62,000 nt of DNA from contig CAJNDS010002206.1 in NCBI GenBank assembly GCA_905221605.1, forward strand, positions 77,501-139,500. Direction: 5' to 3'. Shown one piece after another: positions 10,976-19,921 of this stretch. Both the position numbers and the translations under genes were made by a program. The stretch is from Symbiodinium natans (taxonomy: Eukaryota; Sar; Dinophyceae; Suessiales; Symbiodiniaceae). How positions within the stretch are numbered: the stretch's first letter is position 1; every line of letters begins with the position of its first letter. Below the pieces are notes generated by a model. It was not told where the DNA came from and searched no databases. It worked only from the letters and a program-made list of their open reading frames with translations.

Positions 10976-11798
10976 GGGCGAGGGGGGGTGGGGGGGTGTT
11001 GTTTGCCCTTCTTGCATGAGGCAGCCCCCTGTCTTTGGCATTTGCCTTGGGCCCTCAGTTGAGTTCTGTGAGCATTGAGAGTGCCTGCCAGGTGATCCGA
11101 ACGAGCCACAGTTGTGCCTTGGCCTTTGCACTCCTTAAGACTCGTTGAGGTGGAGGCTCTGCGAAAAAAACTGCAGAAATATATATATATATATATATAT
11201 TACCACAGTCAGGAGTCGCAGGCGGGACCCCGGACATGCTTGCAATGTTAATGTTTTATAAAGCTCACTCTTCATGACTTCATGGCCCCAGTTCCCGAAA
11301 GCCGAATACACCCGCACCTCCCAGCACCTCTGAGGACGGAGCAGTACAAGAAGCAGAGCTGCACTCAAGTCTTTCAGGGGGAGAGGCTCCCCAGCCCTTG
11401 CAGAAGAGAGAGGCGGACGTCGGGCTCTGCATGCAGAAATTCCCGAGTCGGTGCAGCCGCCCCGAAGAAGGCACACTAGGAGTGGGCTGAACCAAGCGGT
11501 CTCAATGCGACCTCAACCCCCCAAAATCACAGCACCTGGCCGAGGAGATACCTAGGCAGCCTCCCCGTACTGACCATCCTCGATTTGCAGCGAGCTACCG
11601 CTCCCAAGCGGCAGAGTTTTTTTGTTTGGAGGGTTCTCCAAAAAGTTGGTGGCCCCTTCCTTGTCACCAACTATGACATCCACCGCTTAGGGTCTTCTGA
11701 GTCTAGAGAGCCTATAGATTTCAATGGACCATACCCCCCCCACACGCCAATTCCTGGGCTCGAAAGAGCGAAATCAGGATCTCAGGAGCTTTCAAGAG
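10976..11798. other. No supported gene; (AT)n tract
   Basis: Contains G-rich runs near 10980-11000 and (AT)n at 11180-11200. Open frames on both strands are short and unconvincing. Confidence 0.4.
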
Positions 11799-12062
11799 CC
11801 CTAAACACTAAACCCTAAACCGAGATCAGTGAGATTGCACGGTGGGGGGCCGCACATTCTTGAAGTGGGAGGTGTGTTGAAGGTTGAAGATGCTGTTGTT
11901 TCTGGTTGAGGGGTTTGTCTGGGTGAACAAGGAGGTAAGGCCCCGCCACAGCACAGCTGCCATACAGAGACCTACCATTCAACCATGCCTGCGGTTCGGC
12001 TAGCTATGCGGGAGCGAAAAAAAACCCTAAACCCTAAACCCTAAACCCTAAACCCTAAACCT
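11799..12062 (-). repeat. Telomere-like arrays, CCCTAAA orientation
   Basis: Short run 11799-11821 and cleaner run 12024-12062. The interval between them holds nothing recognisable. Confidence 0.9.
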
Positions 12063-12162
12063 TGAACTCTCAAGTCCAGTGACCAAGCTGCGGCTTAGGA
12101 GGAGGGGCTGGTGGGCCTTGCGTACGGCGTGGCCTTCCTGGCAGGTGGCAGGGACCACTTTG

Positions 12163-12248
12163 TTTAGGGTTTAGGGGTTTCGGGGTTTAGGGTTTGGGGT
12201 TTAGGGTTTAGGGTGTAGGGTTTAGGGTTTGGGGTTTAGGGTTTAGGG
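12163..12248 (+). repeat. Telomere-like array
   Basis: TTTAGGG with TTTGGGG and TGTAGGG variants. Only 100 bases separate it from the array at 12024-12062, which has the opposite orientation. Confidence 0.95.
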
Positions 12249-12252
12249 CACT

Positions 12253-12672
12253 TTGGGACATGAGCTGCACCTGACCCTTGGAGAAGCGCTTTTGGGTTTA
12301 CTGGGATCCTTCCGTCAGCCTCCCCCAAAAGGCGTTTGCAGCCGCTTAGATGCGCTGGGAACGCAGTCGCTGGAGCCCGGAACGATACAGTCTCGAGGCA
12401 GCCAGGATTTGGGCTCATTAGGGCCACGTGGAGGTACGCACATAGTTTCTGCCCGAGGCCTTGCTCGTTTAGGGTTGACTTTGGAGGTGTCAGGACCATG
12501 TCGATCTAGAATCGAGACGTCGGTTAACGGGTCCAAATGCGAGACTCGTGGCCGTAGCACTCAGACCAGCGCGCGCACAGCGATGTGGCATCTTTTTGTT
12601 GAGGCGAAAACTGCCATGCTCTAAACCCTAAACCCCCGTGGCAAAAAACTTAAGCCCGAAAACCTAAACCCT
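12253..12672 (+). other. Weak open frame, then short CCCTAAA runs
   Basis: A 123-codon frame at 12253-12624 (GTG-type opening) has no domain and an equally long shadow on the other strand, so it is not called a gene. CCCTAAA remnants lie at 12621-12636 and 12661-12672. Confidence 0.2.
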
Positions 12673-13600
12673 ACTTCTGCCGGCCAATGTCTCACAAAGC
12701 ACATTCAGAATCTTTTGTCATGTACTTTGGGCTACTTTGTTTGTAAGTTATGTTCGCCACAAGTGCACTCGGTGTACCTCCTTCGTACAAGGAATGCAAT
12801 GATTTGCTGTGTTCTAGTTCCATGTCTTCTCAACGAAGTGAAACTTCAATCAGAGCAACTGCAATCAATGCAACTAAGACAGCATGTTCCGGTGAAGCTG
12901 GTGCATGTACCGAATGACTTCGGTTGAGGGAATTTGCTGTAGCTGCCCGCAGAAGGAACCGAATGAAGACGAATACAGGAACCAACAACTTGTAGCGATT
13001 CTGCACCTCGGCAACCGGTCCGGGCCAACCCACCGGGACGATCTTGCCGGCGGTTTTGATCAGCGGTGCACTTTGGAGTTTCCAGTCCGCACGCTGGGCT
13101 GCAGATGCAGAGAGCGATCGCGGGTCCAGGAGAAAAACGCCGGAGAACAACCGACCTGTAAACCCCGAAGCCTTGAACCTGCAGCGTAAGTGAGCTTGGG
13201 GACATGATTCTTATTGCGTAGGGTGGAAGCCGGACTTTTGCCAAGAAGTCTACAAGGTAGCAACGAAATCCCTGGCGGTCCGAAGACGAGGGCCCTGAAG
13301 GGGGTTGTAAGGGCTCCCCAGGAAAATCCCAACAAAAAGTTGTTCTGTCCCTGGGCCGGAGGCCGAGGCGAATTACCTATACCGCAACCCCATATAGCCC
13401 TCCATACAAATCTATCCGTCAACATAGGCTTTAGAACCCTAAACCTTAAAAACTAAAACCCCTGCAGTACGTGAGTCCAAGGCTCGCTTGCTACGATGGC
13501 GATGGCGTGGCATACCACGTGCACGAGGAGAGGTGTTGTGGAGCCTCAAGAATCCTCAAACGCCCCATACCCATCCGCAACGCAGAATTTCCCCAAATTT
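12673..13600. other. No firm gene
   Basis: Frames of 94-132 codons overlap on both strands at 12846-13244 and none stands out. A CCCTAAA remnant is at 13434-13447. Confidence 0.3.
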
Positions 13601-13622
13601 GGGCATGAGATGCCCTAAGCTG

Positions 13623-13731
13623 CCCAGACCCAGAGAGGACTATGTCCCGGAGCAAGAGTACAATCCCGATGATCTGCCACCACACCACCGCCTGGCCTAC
13701 AAGCGGCGGGTTACCGCGATCCTGCTGCTGG
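13623..13731 (+). CDS. Exon candidate, unknown protein
   Basis: After GCTGCCCAG the frame reads PREDYVPEQEYNPDDLPPHH and RLAYKRRVTAILLLG, an acidic stretch followed by a basic-hydrophobic one. This could be a cytosolic-to-membrane transition. It becomes low-complexity at the poly-C run near 13780. No family recognised. Confidence 0.35.
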
Positions 13732-14051
13732 GACTTTGGTTTTGGAGTGATGCTCTGAGAAACAATAGTGTTTTCCCCCCCCCCCCCCCGCCCGCCAAAC
13801 AAACTTGAACTTCAACCTGAAGCTGGGTGTCCTTTAACCTATCCGATGAAAGAGGATGAGTTTAGATCTGCTTTACGCTAAACTGCGCGCATCTGCGAGT
13901 GCTGCCTCAGTTTGTAATTTTGCTAGGCGCAGGCCTCCCACATGTTTTCGCTTTGCAACGCAAAACCGCGTTCTAGAAACGCAGAACGAAACCGCGGTGG
14001 TTCTGGAACATGGCGAAGACACGCAACATGTGAGTCAGGTACTTGCAGGAG

Positions 14052-14417
14052 GAGTGGAAGGAAGATCTGGGAGGAGCCTTCCGAGCGCATGCTGTGCGAC
14101 CCGTGGGAGTGACCTGGTTCGAAGCCGCCGTCGGCAATCTTTGCTTCACATTAGGCTTTGGAGTGTCGTGTCGGGGGAAGTCGGAGCCGATGTGGCAAAA
14201 AAACCTGGCAATTACTAATTTCGGCTTCGGGAGTTTCTCTTTCGCTGAGTACAGGGTGGCTGTGGCACATTCCTGCATTGCAGGTCTACGGCATGTATTG
14301 TGGCACGCAGGCCACTTGTCTAGCAAACCATACATGCCACATGGCAAGGAAGAGCCTCTTCCAAGCGACTATGTGGACGTCTTGCCTGCGCCTTGCCCTG
14401 AAATTGGTGGAGTCTGA
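14052..14417 (+). CDS. Exon candidate, unknown protein
   Basis: The acceptor-like GGTACTTGCAG is followed by 121 open codons (EEWKEDLGGAFRAHA..., ..., WQKNLAITNFGFGSFSFAE). Composition is plausible for a folded domain. Immediately upstream, in the same frame, a short reading MAKTRNM is separated by one TGA. The alternative frame at 13856-14218 is also open, so the frame choice is uncertain. Confidence 0.3.
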   Translation, partial: EWKEDLGGAFRAHAVRPVGVTWFEAAVGNLCFTLGFGVSCRGKSEPMWQKNLAITNFGFGSFSFAEYRVAVAHSCIAGLRHVLWHAGHLSSKPYMPHGKEEPLPSDYVDVLPAPCPEIGGV

Positions 14418-14717
14418 GCCAGAAACAGTTACACCGCGAAAGTTTCGAATCATGAAGCAGCTTCCTTTTTGAAGTCTGCCAGCCTGTAGGCGATGGTGCC
14501 TCCAGTTCCCTTGCTTTTCACCTGTGGTCTGTTGCAAGATGCACATCGCACATCTTTGGTGAAGTGGAAAGTCCCTGTCCATGCAGTGCAGCGTTGGGGT
14601 TAGTATAGGGGTCGGAGTAGTTACTGATCAGATTCCCTTATGGCCCCTTGGTATTTGTACTATTATAACCCCCCCCCCCCCAGCAAAAAAAACAAAAAAC
14701 ATTCAAATTATTAAGGC

Positions 14718-15102
14718 CCCTAAACCCTAAGCCCTAAAACCCATATATTACACGGCTTTTTACTACATGTGGCACTCCGCGGCTGGCACCTGGGCCCACA
14801 ACTCATACAGTGAGCGGAAGGCGAAGAGAAGCCCAGCAGCTGACCTCCCCGCCAACCGCAACCTTGAACTAAACCTTGAACTACAGGGTTTAGGGTTTAA
14901 GTTTAGGGTTTAGGTTCAAAATCTAGGGTTTAGGGTTTAGGGTTCACCTCAGATGGGACTGGGAAGCATGCGAAGCTTCAGCCACACCCCGCCCAGGAGG
15001 GTGGCTCGCTCATCCTCTTTCGATCGGACATGCCGCATGAAGTGCCCTTGGGATTGCCGAGGGGATTGCTGGCATGTGGCTTAACCGTAAACCCTAAACC
15101 CT
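14718..15102. repeat. Telomere-like arrays in both orientations
   Basis: CCCTAAA at 14718-14741, TTTAGGG at 14885-14944 and CCCTAAA at 15085-15102. There is no gene between them. Confidence 0.9.
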
Positions 15103-15720
15103 GATTTCCCATTGGTCAATGAACTTTCAAGTATTTAGGGTATCACAGTATCACTCTGCTTTGGGTGATTTTCAGTTTGGCTGCAGGGCATCAGAAAAGC
15201 TCAACTCCCGGTTCACATAGTTAGAAGTTGGGAGTCTATGGGCCCCAATGGCACATGGCAGCGTCAAGATGTCCTTGCTTTCTTCGTGTTCCTTTCAGAG
15301 CGAGCGAGCGAGAGAGAAAGCGCGAGAGGGAGAGGCTTGCCATAGTTAAGGCTCCCCACCCATGGACAGCGCTTCGCGCTCTCCATGTGGTGTCATGCGG
15401 CCGGATGAGTGGGAGCAGAGTTTTCCGAAATTACTGCTTGGGTTTGGGTTTGGTTCCAGTCTACCATGCGCATTGGCGTCGTAGCTAGGTTAATGTGCCC
15501 TGGGCCTGCTTCCTATCGCTCAGAGAGGAGTATAAGGTAAGGCACCACTGGCTAGCAAAGTGCCTAGTCACTGGCCGCAGATGCTTGAAATTTGTTGCCA
15601 GAGGGGCTTGGCGGTGTTGAGCAGCGATTGGCAGTGTAGAGGACACCGCCGGTAGTTCCATTGCGTGCCTCGTGCTCTACGCTTGCACGTGGATCTTTGT
15701 CTTAAGCCTTTGTTGAGCAC
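15103..15720. other. No supported gene
   Basis: Short frames and a GA-rich tract near 15297-15335. Nothing recognisable. Confidence 0.4.
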
Positions 15721-15726
15721 ACACGG

Positions 15727-16021
15727 TTGGGGGTAGTACGAAGGCACTCAGCCTCATTGGCAAAATGCTTTGCTTTTCGCCCAGTCCTAGCCTTAGATGT
15801 CAGTGCAATGAGAAAGGAGGAAGCCTCTATGTCAAACAAGTCAGCAGGACAATGTGACAAAACGGTATTCTTACTGCGCAACTTGCACACATGCTTCGGT
15901 ATCAGTGGCGAGGGCTTGGCATCTTGCACACCTGTATGCGCGCCTCATGACCTCATGACGTCCGCGCTGACTGCTGTGGGCACTCTGCTTGACACGAAGG
16001 ACTTGTTCCGTTTGAAGCCAG
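15727..16021 (+). CDS. Exon candidate, unknown protein
   Basis: About 98 codons are open with protein-like composition (SAMRKEEASMSNKSAGQ, KTVFLLRNLHTCFGIS, LTAVGTLLDTKDLFRL). The frame meets a donor-like CCAG|GTAAACC at 16021. No domain recognised. Confidence 0.3.
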
Positions 16022-16276
16022 GTAAACCAAGATGCTTGGAGTGTTGAGGCCTAGACTAGACTGTAGTTGAGGCGACTGTAGTTGAGGCCTATGCGAGATG
16101 AGGCGAGTATGTTCAAATTCGTATACCATGAAGGACAAGAAGGTGCACCGACACAACCGTGCGCCAGGTTAGGCCAGGTAGAGCACAGCAGGGTGGAGCG
16201 CAACAGAAGCGCGAGTCCCACCTCTGCCGGACCTGCACTCTGCCGCATCTCCTTATAAGCAACCTGCAGTAGCAGT

Positions 16277-16369
16277 ACCAGGATCGGCTATTTTACCCTA
16301 CCATCCCTCAAAAGGCCCTTTATAGGGTTCATTGTGGGGATGTTAAGGCCGTGAATAGCCCATCCTGGT
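16277..16369. mobile_element. Palindromic element family B, copy 1 (MITE-like)
   Basis: Terminal inverted repeats ACCAGGATCGGCTATT and AATAGCCCATCCTGGT enclose about 60 bases, themselves partly palindromic. AGCAG occurs on both sides (16271-16275 and 16372-16376), two bases off an exact target duplication. It is non-coding and related to 19,757-19,847 and 27,620-27,711. Confidence 0.8.
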
Positions 16370-16622
16370 AGAGCAGCGGCACATCCAAAAAGCATCCCCT
16401 AGATTCGGAGGAGTGCTTCGACCCGGAGTGCCCGGTCAGCGACCACCAGCCACAGTGAGCCGGCTACTGAATGAGCCGGAAAGAAGAGGTCGTTGTGCGG
16501 TATGTTGTGGTCGGATCATGTCAGTCATGTCAGCTGGGGTTCGTTGATGCTGGTCAGATGAGAGCCACCTTGTGTGGTCGGGAAGTGAGCATGAGGCTAT
16601 GTTGTCAGTTTGATGATCCTGT

Positions 16623-17339
16623 CACTTGGTTGGTGGTGGCATGGTAATGATCATGATCATGGTGATGATGATCATCATGCACCCCCCCCCAGGCATAGCA
16701 TTGTCAGGTGCTTTGGGTAACAGCGTTGCCACCAGAACCTGCAATCATCCCTACTGCAACCCCTGGTCTGTTTGGCAGGAGGCAAAAAAAAGAAAAGACA
16801 AGCCTAAACCCGAAGCCAGGGAGGATGCTTGTGTCACCCGCCCCTTTGCTCTCTGCTAAGAGGCTTTTCCGGGCCGAGCTCGGCGGGCGCCTTGTGGAGG
16901 TCCTGACCTGGAACGTGATGATGCGAGGCAGCGCGTGGGGGGCGTGATGCCCTGTAGGGGGGGGGGGGGGGGGGGTGGGGAGCGTGAAGGGGGGGTTCGG
17001 TTGGGAGGCGTTGTACTGCAAGATGTGCTCAGCGTTGTTTGTGTTAGACAGGGCATGCTGAGGATCTTTCAAGAGGGGTCGGGTGGGGCAGCCGTCCCAG
17101 CCTCGAAAGTCTTTGTGCCCATTGGCCTGCCCAAGCCTCTCTCCGCAGACTTTGTTTCTGGACCCTCGATCCGGCTGAGCTGTAACCCCACAGACTCGTT
17201 GGAGTTGCATCGCCCGAGACAGCGCAGACGATCATGGCCCAAGCCCGACCAGGTGCCTTCAGACACCCTGCTTTCTCGACAGCCTTTCATGATGAGTTGT
17301 GCTTCAGCATCCGAATGTTCGCTGTCGCTGGTTGCGTAG
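16623..17339 (+). other. G-run and weak exon candidates upstream of the CAP-Gly gene
   Basis: An 18-base G run lies at 16,958-16,975. Two plus-strand frames look somewhat protein-like: 16,855-16,947 (RLFRAELGGRLVEVL) and 17,055-17,339 (ASKVFVPIGLPKPLSADF). Neither can be tied to a family. They could be exons of a gene ending before 17,416 or chance frames. Confidence 0.25.
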
Positions 17340-17415
17340 GAAGCCTTGAACCCCCCTGTCCCAACCGGTGATGCTAGAATCGCGCGTGTTTTAGGACTCA
17401 GGCAGCGGCGGCCCC

Positions 17416-19467
17416 ATGGCTCGCGCATTTCAGATAGAGGATCGCGTGACCGTTGCCCAGACGCAGTGCCCTAGCTACATCAAGTGCTACCTCAGTGGGA
17501 CATCTCCTGAATATATACTTGGAGACTTATAGCCTTGTGATTGTACGTATTGTTCGCCCACCCCCCTAGCCATAGTGGGACATCTACTGAATACTTATAG
17601 ACTAATGGACTTCTGATTGTGCACTAGAAATGGCCTGTTGAGCCAAAAAAAAGGCTTTGCGGCACCGTGAAGTTCATCGGGTTGACGGACTTTGCGGCTG
17701 GGGAGTGGATCGGCCTCAGACTGGACGAGAAATCCGGCAAAAACAACGGCTCCGTGAAGGGCAAGGCCTCTCGGCCTTTAAACTTATAGGGTTTAGGGTT
17801 TAGGGTTTTGGGTTTAGGGTTTAGGGTTTAGGGTTTTAGGTTTCCTTAATGTGCTCCTCTCTTCTAGTAGCTCGGGGCAACAAATTTGAGGAAGGAAAGA
17901 TCGAGAGAGTATAGACCAGGCCGTTGAGCATCAAATAACTGATACCTCGCAATCCTAGCCAGTCTGATTGTGTCGACCCTAGGTCTACTTCGATTGCGAG
18001 GAAGATCATGGCCTTTTCGTAAGGCCTACGGCGCTCTCCAGAGCCACAAGCACAGGGCGAAGATCCAGCAAATCCTGTCTGCTGCCATACGTGTCGCTGC
18101 ATCAGGTGAGGCAAGCTCCGGCCCCCCTGCCCATACTGCCACCACCCATCCCAACCGCGCAGACCGAGCCGGCAGCGTCTTCTAAGAAGCTCAGCAAAGT
18201 GGAGGAAGGCGACAAGAGCTTGGAGCTTCAGATTGCCAGCGTGCAAATGGAGCTGGCGAATGCCATGGAGGACCCAAGCAGAAAAACTTCAGTATGTCCC
18301 CCTTAAATCTCGCGAGCACACATCACCCTAAAGCCTAAAGCCTAAACCCTAAACCCTAAACCCTAAACACATCAACTCAAAGCCCTGAAGGATCACGATG
18401 TCGATGCCATCCAAAGATTGCTGCCAGTGGCCCTCAACCTTGGCCTAGCCTCAGAGGAGCTGGGGTTGGGGGATGAGGGGCCCTTCAGAGGCTGCTGCTT
18501 GATAGACTATGTACTATACTACTTTGCAAGATATGATATACTGGATATACTATATGATACTATACAAGATATGAGATACTGGATATACTAATATGAACCT
18601 GATGTTCGTGGAGGAGATTGCAGCTGCAAGGCGAATCTTGAGCTGGGAGCTGAATGAGAGCTTTGTGGAGGAGGTCGGGGGGGTCTCGCAGAATTCCAGA
18701 AATAGGAGCGGAGAGGTGTTTGAAAGCCAGGGCCGGCTCTTTCGCCTTCCCTGGCCTTACGTGCAGGATTCTCAGAGAATTGCTTCTTTGACTGGGTGCG
18801 GATGCCTACTTGGGGACCAAATGAGCCCTAATCTCGGGGTCATGTACTATGATTCCTACTAAGGTATGTGAAGCCATAAGCCCTTTTAGGGGTCATGTGG
18901 CCTAAACCCTAAACCGCCTAAACCCTAAACCCCCAAGCACTCCCCTCTCGAGAGGTAGCTGCTGTGCGGCGCTCCGTCTCGCAGTTGGCGGAGTCCGTGG
19001 CGCAGCTTGAGGCTGGCCGGACACGCATCCATCTGGGGTGCTTTCCGAAATTCGAGCGTGCCCAAAATAGGGGTCATGATTATCAGGGGACCCTGGTACT
19101 TTGGGCATCAAGATTGGGGGTCCCTTATTGTTGTAAACCCCGGTTAAACCCCCCATTTAGACTTGTTGTAGGTGAGGTGGACAGGGAGCTTCGGAAGCAA
19201 AAGCTCCCTCAACCCTAAACCCTATAAGACCTGCAAGGCCTATAATCCTACAAGGCCTAACCCTATGACAGCCCTGAACCCTATAGTAGCCCTAAACCCT
19301 AAACCCTACAGTTACAAAAAGCAAGGGAACTTCGCCCCCAGTGATGGGAACTTCACCCCAGTGATGGCGCGGTGCAGGCGAACTGGAGGCCAAGGCCCAG
19401 GATCACCGCGGATGCCATCGACGACCTCGTCGCCCGCCTCGGGGGCGAGCTCGAGAGGCAGCTTTGA
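17416..19467 (+). CDS. CAP-Gly domain protein (microtubule-binding type), seven exons
   Basis: Proposed exons: 17416-17459, 17654-17765, 17983 to about 18276-18291, about 18382-18490, 18953-19015, 19172-19202, 19401-19467. The first three assemble a CAP-Gly domain: [41 protein letters not shown], then [15 protein letters not shown]. The usual GKNDG groove motif reads GKNNG. CAP-Gly domains bind C-terminal EEY/F tails of tubulin and end-binding proteins in the cytoskeleton. Later exons encode a basic/proline linker and helical, probably coiled-coil segments ([46 protein letters not shown]). The ATG was chosen because it directly precedes the domain. Introns begin GA (17460) or GC (17766, 18491, 19016, 19203). 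The junction between exons 3 and 4 is unresolved. TGA at 19465 may be the stop, or the gene may continue into the next model. Confidence 0.82.
17460..17653 (+). other. Intron with GA donor
   Basis: The only junction that keeps the CAP-Gly frame joins GCCCA to GCTTTGCGGC, giving RVTVAQLCGTVKF. The intron would start GACGCA and end AAAAG. It contains a 45-50 bp imperfect direct repeat (AGTGGGACATCT..., near 17494 and 17573). Confidence 0.6.
17766..17982 (+). other. GC-AG intron containing a telomere-like array
   Basis: The CAP-Gly consensus GSVxGxxYF is restored exactly when GGCAAG is joined to GTCTACTTC. The intron therefore starts GCCTCT and ends CCCTAG. A TTTAGGG array occupies 17788-17841 inside it. 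Confidence 0.75.
18326..18369 (-). repeat. Telomere-like array in an intron
   Basis: CCCTAAA units lie between the third and fourth proposed exons of the CAP-Gly gene, opposite in orientation to the array at 17788-17841. Confidence 0.9.
18500..18595 (+). repeat. AT-rich tandem repeat in an intron
   Basis: GATATACTGGATATACTA and related units of 10-30 bases repeat imperfectly inside the proposed intron 18491-18952. The same intron holds a CCCTAAA run at 18901-18932. Confidence 0.75.
19210..19309 (-). repeat. Degenerate CCCTAAA/CCCTATA array in an intron
   Basis: Degenerate units (CCCTAAA, CCCTATAG, CCTACAAGG) fill half of the proposed GC-AG intron 19203-19400. Confidence 0.75.
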
Positions 19468-19483
19468 ATTCCTCTGTAAGGGG

Positions 19484-19543
19484 AGTTTAGGGGTTGGGGT
19501 TTAGGTAGGGTTGAGGGTTAGGGTTTAGGTAGGGTTTAGGGTT
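19484..19543 (+). repeat. Telomere-like array with TTTAGGTAGGG variants
   Basis: TTTAGG and TAGGG units lie just downstream of the candidate stop at 19465. Confidence 0.85.
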
Positions 19544-19756
19544 CCATAGGATTTAGCAAAAAAGAGTTGAGGGGTTTCGATGGGTTTATGTCATGGAACT
19601 TGGTGCAAGTTGGGAGCTCCTGCATGATGCTGTGGTCCTAATTTTTGCTTGGAGCGATTGGATCGGAGCGCGCGCCGTGACAATAGCGCGCGAATCCGAC
19701 AACTGCCCATCCCAAAACTCTTGCATTTGGGTTACTTCACCTCCCTGAAACCCTTA

Positions 19757-19847
19757 ACCAGGATGGGCTATTGGGCCATACAATCCCCATAATGAATCCT
19801 ATAAAGGGCCTTTTAAGGGATTGTGGGGAATAATCGCCCATCCTGGA
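19757..19847. mobile_element. Palindromic element family B, copy 2 (MITE-like)
   Basis: Inverted termini CCAGGATGGGCTATTGGGCC and the complementary end AATCGCCCATCCTGG. The interior CCCCATAATGAATCCTATAAAGGGCC corresponds to copy 1 in inverted order. It sits between the CAP-Gly exons and the exons of the next model, so it is intronic if they are one gene. No clear target duplication. Confidence 0.8.
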
Positions 19848-19921
19848 ATGCCGATTAAGAGCCCTGCTTCAGAATCATATAGTACCAAATAGTGAATACA
19901 CTACCAAAAGTGAGCCAGCAG

